This document shows positions 43,401 to 45,836 of a stretch of 64,000 nucleotides of DNA, piece by piece. This DNA comes from Saccharothrix sp. (GTDB taxonomy: Bacteria; Actinomycetota; Actinomycetes; Mycobacteriales; Pseudonocardiaceae). Both the position numbers and the translations under genes were made by a program. The stretch covers positions 39,524 through 103,523 of the forward strand of contig NZ_JAPSLK010000026.1 of NCBI RefSeq assembly GCF_031180885.1, written 5' to 3'. The notes under the pieces are model-generated. The model worked only from the letters and a program-made list of their open reading frames with translations. It was not told the DNA's origin and did no database searches. Positions within the stretch are counted from its first letter, which is position 1, and each line of letters starts with the position of its first letter.

Positions 43401-43481
43401 TGGCAGGCGGGCTGGAGCGTGGGCCGCCCACCAAGGGCCACCGGCGCCCACGGCGGGACAGGCCGTGCGGGGCACCGATGA
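19383..43481 (+). CDS. Giant multidomain DNA-processing protein: DarB-like methyltransferase-helicase, Toprim primase-like core, UvrD-like helicase
   Basis: One frame of 8032 codons, ATG behind GCGGGGAGCCGAC. Residues 160-420: adenine-methyltransferase fold, motif I EPGCGSGHF (256-264), motif IV NVPF (317-320). Residues 612-755 interrupt the usual core with an integrase SAM-like segment. Residues 1060-1620: SNF2-type helicase (HEVGAGKT 1090-1097, DEAQ 1264-1267, ATATPW about 1312, QAIGRAERQG about 1594). This half resembles phage P1 DarB. Residues 2050-5500 hold linkers and repeated modules. Residues 5530-5807: DnaG-like core with Toprim E5700 and D5751xD5753, without a zinc domain. Residues 6245-6730: UvrD-like helicase (AGTGKTT with K6271, DEVQD 6459-6463, GDTYQSIYGFRG). 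The tail is acidic. It follows the transfer operon, so antirestriction or processing of transferred DNA is inferred; autoproteolysis is unknown. Confidence 0.9.
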   Translation: MTSPDDRPDQLRDESGANNPAPAGHNGPQEGFDDEHDEHLRPPGDGALAEGQGSGVRPDRGPDGLLQPARERDRGRSGAAPHRAGEDDRGGPERGLPGEPGEPELGVERDRRGDEGNGLQPAGGDGRPELDRFRPRGQEDFAPSGQRARIEANLAALRLLSSLGQDGRIGGTPEREPTPDERAVLARWSGWGAAGQLFDKDQFAAQRAHLRELLTEEQYAAARRSTINAHYTDGSLVSTIWDALGRLGFDGGEVLEPGCGSGHFIGLAPDTARMTGVEREPVSATIAAALYPHATVIRGSFADVTAAEGSFDAAVGNVPFAKVKLDDPKHNPGRQHSIHNHFIIKSLRLTRPGGLVAVLTSRFTMDARNPAARREMAQLADLVGAVRLPTGAHRRAAGTDAVTDLLILRRRADGAEPLVPTDSWDLAMPVMVGDAEAMVEVNRYFLDHPEQVLGEFAVEHGMHNAETLEVKGALDRLGVDFALAVDRVVARALEQGLVMRPRVEAAPRPAATVTVVDPEAARFSGSLNALDDGTFTVRVGAIDLPYTPQKKEDVGELRALIGVRNVALALIREEQESVDDTPRMDELRAELNRVYDDYAATYGPINRFTERRQLRQVWHVFGEWCDRKGYNKLPASTDTVTAYLGELHSYGLSRTQLERHLKGLVKSHASAFDRSVKAAAVSLAKDAKSIDSQVDVKALAAKLLAETQPEKLLRRANMADLRLPADIVAAGQAIVDQGADEDLPNDVLDELNLRMTVINRPSQGGFRDDPFANVARALEKFDPVTQSARKANIFTQRVINPPRVRLGAETAEEAVAICMDTHSRIDLDEIASLMGLPDRDRAREALGTLVYDDPALIEPVWAPFYLAGNVRQKLAIARRAAEMDPRYEVNVAALEKVIPRDLGPEEIEVRLGSWIGPEYVQAFLRELLEDDNVRVEGVAGLWLVSTDKSKQSKATVLKANEIWGGGGKDAYDLTESLLFGAPIEVFKKVEAVRSDGTTFEKDVLDPEATAEAVDKASEISERFADWVWEDSERAQQVMRQYNDNFNAEIEVDYSTVELALPGLSQAYRLHDHQKIAVARIVHQGGTGLVHEVGAGKTLEMIVGVMERRRRGLANKPVIVVPNDSIAEQFEREWLQAYPAAKLLAGTTDAVSDKETEKSKGRNRRAEFVARVATGDWDAVIMTKESFQRIPLPPDIQGQFLRRELDDLLAAKTAHAESMSQSMTKRIESAMDNAEARLKSQLDAIDRDVAGMTFTEAGFDFVVVDEAQNYKNGLVISAIPDLAIEGAYRSIDLDMKLGHLQERFGTARVVLATATPWTGKFSEVYLWMRRLGHDLPRFDTWARTYVTQKNFLEMTPGGTLRPKSRTRGTINETDLWRSLRLTSDVKMKQDLNLATPELRGGRIEILEVPASVQARLFTLDAARRERELKGPPEKGKDNHLVIAHDGQLAALDLRTVGITTPEPQKVDIVAADIFAEWNAARDNVYLRDDGTEHPVRGGLILVFCDESTPTSRHWNFYTELREQLVSRGMDEKSVRFIHEASSPQRKADLLAAAREGAVSVLVGSTMKMGAGINVQDRVLGGYEITGQWRPDITAQAIGRAERQGNQNKFYFWKRVVLAPSMDAKKWEITSQKAQMFAPLYSSTPPERTREIASTEIDSLAETMVAATGDMRHKEKADLDEELGHLKRRRSKHIREQQALKLSVINNRAAIPKLERRAEQQDQVAARLVTTEGEKFSMVVGETTFSKRTEAVEALRQTLANAMATAPRSGRGTVVPIGSLGGLAIEAAVYPLNEGDQRLVLRFPEANLTASSTSVDPGDLPKGIGLITRLENKLKVIAAAGDRTREDIAETLDAIEAAEAEVGKAFPYEHLIDEYTQRRAVLVSELSEVDDLSADPDEDPNSPEAIARRERREARHRELTELASTARDLALQLGFDGAAAQSFGAWYSEITGPVLAAQRPPIEPALDVWLSIGRPDRGGRTRLAPLGARSGPTLPNLGIPDSLPTGQETAGPLLDTAAGTTPAESVEPRTAESRTSSPSAATGGGVQRDQRRDPDRHVVAPADTTRPGVPPIEQIVSEPAGLVALESLTDAADTAQQWARLEQELTTAGFEHVRRDEADLGGVDYTTGQVLTDAGWLVDEEVRVLAAHVEEVRIYRNNAVATEAVDAIMAADVAGQPALRPVRNLLRDAGLLDSLTEQAAREVQLAVALRGVARAAAGNTDAELHDPGGDRLRTDEDLNAWIGYTGSPLNVGDVQIYLSEDDDGLTAQILPNDGRSPSAWVPLRPQGEGPARLIGAITDTISRAGQIAEDVRRRVTDRLARSLNLPPVPHPLKETATDKLRDVSEALSSLPRDHELRDTGLDLLRDARAYDAMSRAVNWSYEVGMLWPGPPVARVAHGDEAAALVALGRAALSGSRNSTLLWRGVRVDLGYLGDRFHAVLSNPLSTDRPRLAAEPGHRPPADNGTHIALPLDEQWIIDGDGQRIAAKLDDAVLWAEDRAHRLLGRIRDYLADVDQHKASAESTAGAVAALAVDQRPGVPEAVPDPTAVDAQEYQRLRRVAAARRHRVRNITAELPLWEQLVDATARARVLAASTPRRELVTNADGSSRWSLNTADGITILHGRSFVHAIGNRAPRVSSAQVRELGRRLADLRDADGNPVPFAAPGYRTWSQGWRDAEGRTLAAAIDGVAATWATEQGFRYLDSREHSTPAPPGGPIDTDGFRLARPASEVAPGDVIRLDGESREVADAGRWTTQYSTKVGRRTQRVVQDVYRLTFTDGLSVNLPGPETRVDVRFAPHHHVLEAGRDPGMGRWQDTPAVLDRTSHKDQFSILDGTDAANVPARRVEPGTRLVFTPTGDPGYDGRSRVGEITGQLAYFPNLRPTSYKRVVRFADGTLDLVDINDEQRVVLDPPPEQYRQILHDWNSLPPPSPRPRELPTTVPAPQPSQRPTLRVVEPLLHEQGWARSAYRDIRESGGKPQGIPGAGLTPQEFSLLWVKAGTDTSPKAELEVHLSPAGVVTRIQRNPSLLDGTNPPVNDPTLRDVVEVAGFTASEPDTPPEQSPSAVAAVDDRADEPTASSAAAGPDGIAADTGDQVAGLQLDANQLSAANTVLDTVTGDSTQARLDKLRTEITAAGYAWSRPVGAVIGTVDHETATIVTDYSLSGEDELLVLAAHVGALRRHLNHDAARATVDNLLDGTDLSNREAEIRVADALRELGVRGPALRFVRERLADAAALRHIGAAIESTRDQPVRLLDLDSGELGGEVSGDVPWTILPTGRNQAYTERGLAWGLVRVRVLHSAADSRTLWISTSAAPDAVYRVRADRNPQLVLADTVATATEQAQRRYDSVTSEIALRMPARRPDTKPATQAGPTQAGSTQADPATVLPDLEQVLGATAEQAAWIRSRLVTLTQHPLLRNTVENTPENLEPTLRAELTRVISAPLTDLARSGARPDQVALEVATRYTTRDRRFAERLFTVAAALVPARIRRDLAASLPELVDNLANDLGLSVTDRQRRWLRSWIGAAAAHDQVRQWARVNARDQIQHVLDEHLIDAAVHAVVDDGAEIGPDVPGFVLDDPSIAQFWLNMARHAIYEEVNELHDHGLAHAEREPSPATGAAVQEQTPQASLSAQEDSPERPSGATSVLPPAAELAALYPSQQITAEQAESWQVLLGQLADQGFTIKTQAPDPRLYPDRPERAHILSLKSESQVLLIVIDQDPALAIVDLARAVVALQTGASWNLTVSEQDGRALLATLIRHSTPGQGTGEEHEISAVESSPYDVVDAGVPETAAVSDGSGEPVIAGTVGTRAAQVGHGGRLLQLVPRPMADRPVRQAPWRTRRDVAAQLLKVGVPVATVEALQKSRAVVASPSGALWAFQARLTGAPKARRGRRWFIVHVPSGAQLGAMLAHASQDRPQVLFSNTRSDAEHNREVAAFDLPDHAVPGYLHALEHLLDARGAHIDWTRPVDEVWRAGQAWRDLDPTGSLPVEGSHPRAAGLRALDTAALMHLATEEREQIPLTEAFSRALKRVSPGSWERIDGRWAEPATTALLDLEHELTNVGPRVTPYPVTPPTDEEKRNERLREQDSATLAIVRVADAMAFGGQPHEAVDLLRARAERIAPDDEFYNGGRSHLLHRAADRIAELFSPQPIEIERLARAQVGDVIAWAGAMEAGGPDVTTWEVVDAAGPERLRPGDKSTVVVTARRLGPVSEQVKLRLSTTMEPGQRSVDVLYQNRNNRDLRQVGRRYLGWSAVDEWAVLDAGTPPPTNRAELVECSRRAILAFQAQALTAAPTPVVEEPAVRRGPEDAANTAVLAAVTAGDIDPVGPPVEATPEAGEALFAVSDLDRVPLRPYDPHTQHSTTLIQYHADTDVLLDDELEQRWRVLVGQAALLGRRVVIQGDPGWEDHPEGSVIILQFGMTRRTRMEDLERALTELITGPVGDEEGELLDERMEALLADGTLPGFAEFVTDQPLTVPDGSDAERLVDWAARFNRDDRPHTIATRNPWELKTPLTLQILAAGFTLVESTTGSAEVDHRRGLISLPQAAAKWYDNDALVPRTIATALARAVQDRRAALQSGAREDSPERWSRRWDTLLQQARLKGLVTEVSADGSVVFADSDEHGALAAGSRHTLDPEVPTQLRVRWLSRRLAAAPTVPLIDDPSRIGPHSQPADVRLPFFERLPVGWPGFLDERPRAQEPAPAEPVVHQHAESSVVATPGTPIVDGSTPKVPGASPESVPLAAADQGQDQSGGAVGPVTQEDLGSPASGGGRPATQQEEDQTTNPQFGLFDVQLPPVDQFEQALASRFPERSKPDAEADRLLAEAVAYTSVTQAQIQQVMDLRTRISQGDKEAVLAQSELLRSDPDDPTKVYGANDPEFRSTTMQWVGALVRELADHGWTVRHFYPSNRARADHYRQVDDLRALLLNSRLPPFTTASELADIVHSVRPTPQPELSATEGSPPTVEQMSAEPHDSSHRDRLFELKEAGGGSPEDALENRLPERTKLDPAADAALADAVAATGVTEQRLEQLLKLGADHVPGNATTWRRISKLVSTDLNNPQQRHIAGTPGYTAAVTEWLAALARELIDRGWAIRHFYPSNTSNPVQIRVLQDLGIVLLNSRTAVKRGVENLLSLVIKLREGDAQQSDAVDAEAAQPESAPYATSEVGAAITAGSEPDTSEPNGSGEAQPDGQVEQPRSDQDGDEYTASERPTLSQWRDLAANHRLEVRVTRVADQAWIVVHERTPGAPVGQPDQPAMPAVLAIPVEADYAVNGAGRSLPLTEVAEYLAAYRERLSSQLFTVSTGLRDWPRRLAQLAPYMVDGPDARQAVADEVADTLRHASERRPRDAEDALRRAENAAGPLRPTPEREAQIVRAVHDYAAAYDIGGDVGRTLTESKNHLDGSWQEWSWINAYLGQHPELKKTQPEHAAITARDRAELAEQERRGAEFNSLAAQAFKEGDYAETLRLLDQAEIEHPSNRLRWDDLRERVRTRAAETPGTSQPAAPTDESPAVPEPVEDAVAGQGRPTVVQAAGEPVLFTPERRLDVLVRVNEAAAAWFEAQFERSSTARDYLIRRLGGQDKLDAARRPLSEGTPGLMVGYAPPGWTGLVDHLSSRGFRDDELVEAGVARVSSAGNLIDVFRDRIVFGLRTLDGRMAGFTGRPPRDDFAKETPKYLNTATTPLFNKGEILFGLHEQRDRVPHAKPVMIEGPTDVLAHAAARDPEQRLLVVAACGTAVTREHLRLLDQVVPPERGRVLALDGDGPGAKAGLRLAQEELPRYRQALEVTMLPDGMDPAEWALNRPLEQMIRAYLAPPYTKPAVDVLVEATLERFADKLDFVDGRVDAARAVAKLLAIAGPSQVVSQVTALEARLQLRPGDMVEFVTRAWLDTVDFTGDNTEHVEEIAALLASVDPRLLSRETDSPAVLDAMINAEHALRLPLGDLARLVAQRRQAASAPAVAASSQAGGDPLTGDPMVDLARSLGLVVRLDTVGERQWITVSEQTPSPSAVASWPVAARQFIAGTGSAHDVPVLESYLRSYRGEFGIATLALATEVPDWASRVARLAPFAVTGPTYRRDVVDNLNRAIRMVRDGGRDAEAAYWLVRAESAAPLLPLPSVTSADVPAGTTSDAPPDREHQAAATNDTVPAPAPVDVDRKAWSRRIAIRVTGTTAFVTGTDATDPAPLRSALKDNGFWWRKNDQHWEWVRSRKQPSRDDAVQALRDALDVLDAQAATEAETKAAAKAAAAKGPTFPPTPQQQAIQDAFAQGLNIAVRALAGTGKTTTLRLLAAWLAANSPDKKIVYIAFNRSIANEAQEAFGPNVEADTMHAIARHALNNHPRLGMKVGGNIAKNDGFGKDIASALGLNPDGRVRYGTHGQHEVTANRLMSMAIAVVKKYRESADREIGAAHLHPDIAADPSGLGLAVLDWARRIWQDKSSPEGTLPFTHDDYLKIWALGNPVFPGDVIFFDEVQDVNPLQAALVQAQSAQTVVVGDTYQSIYGFRGAQDFLTGWPADETLDLTKSWRFGVAVQDVGNLFLELLESDLRLEGNPALDTRLDVVDEPDAVIARTNAGAVAAVVEGIEAGERVALVGGGKDLVDIALAAQELQRGRETKHPELKSFSHWDDVRDYVEEHEEAKSLRAFVRLVDKYTPEGLIRLARQLVDENAIAEDLKPQLVVSTAHKAKGREWDKVKVADDFRGPTTDDDGNIVLPDPETLRLSYVTVTRAKRVLELGSLGWILDFASKTVQTPAEAPEQATAVSRTEQEVAGTENDAVAAPEAAPSPEKPTEVAPAEPRETAVATDGLISELRNVPGRPLDAFGHTMAAEPPAELLNSRFPVLPQAVNLVNGEALRQWLELRVADLPRQVGGLPAGPARLALATAASVLVLGEDASVADVAWRVAGSDPLPLHTAVRVRQFADGLSGLVAHDLSARAALGRYHSGRDLPGFLVAVGDRIERIARDPMALARARARLIFARIDPQVIENADVEVRQAEEGADPVRDLLGHVLPPELRGQVDPAALKIVNDSFVALALKVPFDPAQRAAQEIADGRGFATAVTLRALAVEGRARVRDGGRAGRMLRRVGWPVIAQRLDEVAGRMEILGRLDLPDEDAPTPLLTRDDPREDTPDPASIAESAPPTVADISTAMTALPTKYFAQLVRDLDRGTVASPLDGAEPVDQLDGAAHNPTFRHIEFRTRGLTVEVRDEAGHRTGRLTWKQVQDWVSAGVTPATRRVLLEAESTLRRFEADQIGFDLNGEAELAATVTQGELAGYSEQARRAVIERAAQAHRDGTAVKPRRRRRAGASDSAALPLTDGLEDLPESITAALDRVAVLGTVLTEEADRVRTASRLKAGDVVVRDDPSGLWRLTRPPRRAEDHVALVGEWIDRFGTALDAASGWQLPAESGTDPEVRVVARPGSLARLVSAPRPGALHFAGTRPDGPSAQTPITVPGEFGLAELGWRRISLEWDQETRTSVEQLRRGDADLLLRWAPTDDGLALLSPVELNGVARTVTSLGQVEDLLRPVEPARTELAPTQPQRPGRQPAQRQTTAQDTQLDLWAAQNAEDAPRLAPEQAVLAEVVPAAAREDRPIDGQSTLPAAPDAVVVALPAESNTSTTGVEPRPEATATTGYDADAEQDAAWEEGDAHVDAVEYDFVAAETDEDEEHPFADLADRETALVDGPDGPTADAGVVRPVIAAADPVPLSDAEPEAATSADGVADSATESADREGDYTSDAEIPVLAEATDQLAAPDTTEAEPRAAVASVPVDSDPHADTAEPEQATSEQVHHQDDEHPFADLADCETALVEDPPAGAAVPEGPVSTAGPSAEAVVAEAGDILERALGQRWSDLVAQADLLGFGVRTGYERDSGVTEDPKTIVISFDKPALDRLLDLATLVARVAVEQAGVNTVAADQVLRERAAYTAYEFPTFAGVLDVEDVLVGTASTNRGAESRWRLTGRLDDVPVTHAAAYAAGRSQGWGPVSDTPLYDELRRELGLPEPVSTAPLVAEPASHQTRAGWQAGWSVGRPPRATGAHGGTGRAGHR
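19483..19773 (+). CDS. Small helical protein nested in the giant gene, different frame
   Basis: ATG 19483 has AGGAGGGG at 19469-19476, the best Shine-Dalgarno in this region. The 96-aa product has normal amino-acid composition, with MNTYGHQAMAHWQKARAAEF, DPTAFFSQLGSEIAVEVERR and a final VMREMVFNLPEE, and looks like a folded helical protein. It resembles small conserved proteins that I recall sitting beside methyltransferase-helicase genes of actinomycete elements (name unsure). In the giant frame the same bases give Gly/Arg/Glu-rich sequence typical of a shadow. It is therefore likely the real product of this interval, with the giant frame also read through it. Its TAG ends just before conserved giant-protein sequence begins. 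Confidence 0.75.
   Translation: MSTMNTYGHQAMAHWQKARAAEFGRIADPTAFFSQLGSEIAVEVERRRTERERTTEAGQSEDFLANLASLNSASSVIDEVMREMVFNLPEETADLS
33750..34770 (+). repeat. Tandem protein-level duplication inside the giant gene
   Basis: Two adjacent modules of about 150 residues (33750-34200 and 34330-34770) share RFPERSKPD/RLPERTKLD, a LLAEAVAYTSVT/LADAVAATGVT helix, a VRELADHGWTVRHFYPSN/ARELIDRGWAIRHFYPSN block and an ALLLNSRL/IVLLNSRT strand. The order of elements is identical, so this is an internal tandem duplication. Module function unknown. Confidence 0.75.
34999..35480 (+). repeat. Module flanking the primase domain, copy 1
   Basis: Residues about 5206-5366 of the giant protein. The order is a basic N-terminal strand region (LEVRVTRVADQAWIVVHERTP), a YLAAYRERLSSQLFTVST helix, LRDWPRRLAQLAPYMVDGP and an Ala/Arg-rich helix with DAEDALRRAENAAGPL. 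A second copy lies at 37270-37700, on the other side of the Toprim region. Confidence 0.65.
37270..37700 (+). repeat. Module flanking the primase domain, copy 2
   Basis: Residues about 5963-6106 of the giant protein, matching copy 1 in order: LVVRLDTVGERQWITVSEQTP, YLRSYRGEFGIATLALAT, VPDWASRVARLAPFAVTGP, then DAEAAYWLVRAESAAPLLP. Together the copies bracket the DnaG/Toprim core. Confidence 0.65.
42336..42389 (+). repeat. 54-bp direct repeat near giant gene 3' end, copy 1
   Basis: Encodes an acidic stretch with EHPFADLADRETALV. It matches 42717-42770 at 50 of 54 bases, counted by eye. Conservation at nucleotide level, unlike the older protein-level repeats, suggests a recent duplication or ongoing recombination. 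Confidence 0.75.
42717..42770 (+). repeat. 54-bp direct repeat near giant gene 3' end, copy 2
   Basis: Second copy of the repeat at 42336, encoding EHPFADLADCETALV in the same frame. The two lie 381 bases apart in the acidic, low-complexity tail. Confidence 0.75.
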
Positions 43482-43531
43482 CCACCACCGGCGATCGGGG
43501 CCGACCTACGAAATGGGGGAAACACCTGTGA
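43478..43531 (+). CDS. 17-codon coupling mini-ORF
   Basis: The ATG overlaps the giant gene's TGA (ATGA) and its own TGA overlaps the GTG start of the DUF6292 gene (GTGA at 43528). This exact double overlap would hand ribosomes from the giant gene to the next gene. The 17-residue peptide is basic and unrecognised. Whether it is translated is an inference from geometry. Confidence 0.45.
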   Translation: MTTTGDRGRPTKWGKHL

Positions 43532-44022
43532 CACACGGGAAAGCACCGAGCGGGCGGACCCCGCCCGAAGGGTTGCACACGCCCTACATCACCGAGGTGG
43601 TCCGTTCACTGCTGACGCTGGGGCTGTCCGTGGCGGACGACGAAGCGACCGTCCTCGCCGGCCCGCCGAGATTCGCCTCCATCCCGATCGAGGCGGACGT
43701 GATCGGCGGACGGTGGCGCGACGCAGAGTGGATGTTGCTGGCCTGGGACGAACGCTCCGGATGGTCCTGGCAGGTCAAGCTCGTGCACGAACCGAGCCCG
43801 CGTGACGCGGTCTACTTCGGTGTCGCCCTGTTACCCGAACCGGGGCAGATCGCCACCTGGGCGTCCACGCTGCTGGTCCACCGCGGACTGCGCCTCGCCC
43901 GGCGACCGCACAAGCCGCACTTCGCTGGCCCTGACCTGGACACCGCCCTCGCCGCCTACGACGGCCTGGCAGGGGCCGCGAGGGAGGTGAGCATCGCCGT
44001 CCGCGCCTCCGACGAGATGTAA
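43528..44022 (+). CDS. DUF6292 family protein
   Basis: GTG 43528 has GGGGGAAA six bases upstream and is preferred over ATG 43513. The 164-aa product follows the DUF6292 pattern: an N-terminal YITEVVRSLLTLGLSVADD helix, a central strand region with AEWMLLAWDERSGWSW, then DAVYFGVALLPEPGQIATW. The family is widespread in Pseudonocardiaceae and has no known activity. Its place between the giant gene and the channel lipoprotein suggests an element-encoded accessory function. Confidence 0.75.
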   Translation: MTHGKAPSGRTPPEGLHTPYITEVVRSLLTLGLSVADDEATVLAGPPRFASIPIEADVIGGRWRDAEWMLLAWDERSGWSWQVKLVHEPSPRDAVYFGVALLPEPGQIATWASTLLVHRGLRLARRPHKPHFAGPDLDTALAAYDGLAGAAREVSIAVRASDEM

Positions 44023-44114
44023 CCGGCACAACCGCGTTGGCGCGGACGACAGCCGTGGCTGGGGGGCCGCGGCACCGCATTCCTGATCATCGCAATTCGT
44101 TCGGGGGGACGAAC

Positions 44115-44687
44115 GTGGGTACTGCACGCCCTAAATACGGCTTCATTTCGCGTGTTCCAGCATTTCTCAGCGCTTTCGTCGCTATCTCCACAGTGTTGTC
44201 GCTGACGTCCTGCACCAAGGACGAACATTCATCGGCGCCGACGCACGACGGGTCGCAGCCGGCACGGGCCGAACCTCACGCCGCCGCGCTGGAGGTGTGC
44301 GGCCGGTTCGCCACCCTGGCGCTAGCCTCGGACGCCGCGGTGGATCACGGCCCCTCCGACGCGCGTCGACGAGCTGCCGACCAGCTCGGCACCGCGGACC
44401 TGGCGGGCAGCTTGGGTGGTGAGGGCCGCGACCACGACTGGCCGGAGTTGGCCCGACGGCAGGCCCGCGTGCAGGTCAGCACGGACCCGATCGGGGACGA
44501 TCCGCCGCCGGTGAGCACCCGCGCGGCGGCTGGCGTGCTCGCCCATCGGGTTGCGGTGTCCCAGGACGGGTGGCGGCGGCAACTGCCCGACATCGCCGTG
44601 TACTGCTCGCTGGTCCGAGTCGATGGCGGGTGGCGCGTGGGTCGCGTCAACTTCGCGGACTCCTCATCGAGTGGGACCACACGATGA
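44115..44687 (+). CDS. Putative conjugation lipoprotein
   Basis: GTG 44115 directly follows GGGGGGACGAAC, so the longer frame from 44037 is not used. The 190-aa product begins with basic residues and a hydrophobic stretch ending in LTSC near residue 35, a type II signal and lipobox. The mature domain has LEVCGRFATLALASDAAVDH and a WRVGRVNFA end, recalling small NTF2/VirB8-like accessory proteins, but no firm family call is possible. It overlaps the lytic enzyme gene by ATGA and is probably an envelope part of the transfer machine. Confidence 0.65.
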   Translation: MGTARPKYGFISRVPAFLSAFVAISTVLSLTSCTKDEHSSAPTHDGSQPARAEPHAAALEVCGRFATLALASDAAVDHGPSDARRRAADQLGTADLAGSLGGEGRDHDWPELARRQARVQVSTDPIGDDPPPVSTRAAAGVLAHRVAVSQDGWRRQLPDIAVYCSLVRVDGGWRVGRVNFADSSSSGTTR

Positions 44688-45757
44688 GTTCCGGCAACAA
44701 GATGACCGGGATCGTTCTCGGTTTGGTCGTGCTGCTCGTTTCGACGCTGCTGATGGTGCTGGGTGGCGGGCAGGAAGAGCAACGCCGGACGAGCCTGACC
44801 GGCCACGTGTTGGGCGCCACCCAGCTGGACGAGACCAAAGTACCGCCGTGGGCGGTGGAACCGCTGCGCAGGGCAGCCTCACGCTGCACGGAGATCACCG
44901 CACCCATCCTCGCCGCCCAGATCGAAACCGAGTCCGCCTGGAACCCCGACGCCTACAACGAGGGCTCGCAGGCCACCGGCTTGTCGCAGTTCATCCCCAC
45001 AACCTGGGCGCACTACGGCATCGACGGGGACGGCGACGGGTCGGCCGATGCGCGTAACCCGGTCGACGCGATCCTCACCCAGGCCGCCTACATGTGCTCC
45101 CTGATCGAGTTCGTCAAGGGGCGGGACGGTCTCACCGGGGAGATCACCGACCTCGCCCTCGCCGCCTACAACGCAGGACCGGGGAACGTCCAGAAATACG
45201 GCGGAATCCCACCCTTCCAGGAAACCACCAACTATGTGACGAAAATCAGGGACCTCGCGGCGAACAAGTACTCCAAACGCAAACGCAACCCGGGAGTCTC
45301 GCTGGAGAACCTCACCGGACGCGCCCGGGAGGTGATCCGACACGCATCCGAACAGATCGGCCTCGACTACGCGTGGGGCGGCGGCACCCTGGACGGTCCA
45401 GGGCTCGGGTTCGGCATCGACGAGGGTGTCAGCGGCTTCGACTGCTCGTCACTGGTCCGCTTCGCCTACTACCAGGGCAGCGACCACGCGATCACCCTGC
45501 CGAGAGTGACCGACGCCCAGTACGCGGCCACGCAATCGCAGCCCGTTTCGGTAGACGCCCTTCAGCCAGGTGACCTGCTGTTCTGGGGCGTCCTGGGAAA
45601 CATCCACCACGTCGCCCTCTACATCGGCGACGGAAAAATGATCGAAGCCCCCCAGTCCGGCCAGAAGATCCTTGCCGCAGAAATCCGCACCGGAGGGGAC
45701 TACTTCGGTGCGACCCGTGTATTCGGCGGCCCGCTCGACAACGCCGCGACCGTCTAG
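44684..45757 (+). CDS. Bifunctional lytic transglycosylase / NlpC-P60 peptidase (VirB1-like)
   Basis: The 357-aa product has one N-terminal TM anchor (residues 5-27). The SLT-type lysozyme domain spans about 65-190, with catalytic Glu in QIETESAWNP (E81), GLSQFIPTTW and ALAAYNAGPGNV. The NlpC/P60 domain spans about 210-345 with Cys in FDCSSLVRF (C254) and His in NIHHVALYIG (H308/H309). All expected catalytic residues are present. It would cut both glycan strands and stem peptides so that the conjugation channel can cross the thick wall. Such SLT-NlpC/P60 fusions are standard in Gram-positive conjugative elements. Confidence 0.92.
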   Translation: MSSGNKMTGIVLGLVVLLVSTLLMVLGGGQEEQRRTSLTGHVLGATQLDETKVPPWAVEPLRRAASRCTEITAPILAAQIETESAWNPDAYNEGSQATGLSQFIPTTWAHYGIDGDGDGSADARNPVDAILTQAAYMCSLIEFVKGRDGLTGEITDLALAAYNAGPGNVQKYGGIPPFQETTNYVTKIRDLAANKYSKRKRNPGVSLENLTGRAREVIRHASEQIGLDYAWGGGTLDGPGLGFGIDEGVSGFDCSSLVRFAYYQGSDHAITLPRVTDAQYAATQSQPVSVDALQPGDLLFWGVLGNIHHVALYIGDGKMIEAPQSGQKILAAEIRTGGDYFGATRVFGGPLDNAATV

Positions 45758-45836
45758 CACTCCCGGCACATACGAGCACTGCCGAGCACGGAATCCGGAA
45801 AACGAAACAGGCCCGATGTCCAGAGGGGGACACGAG

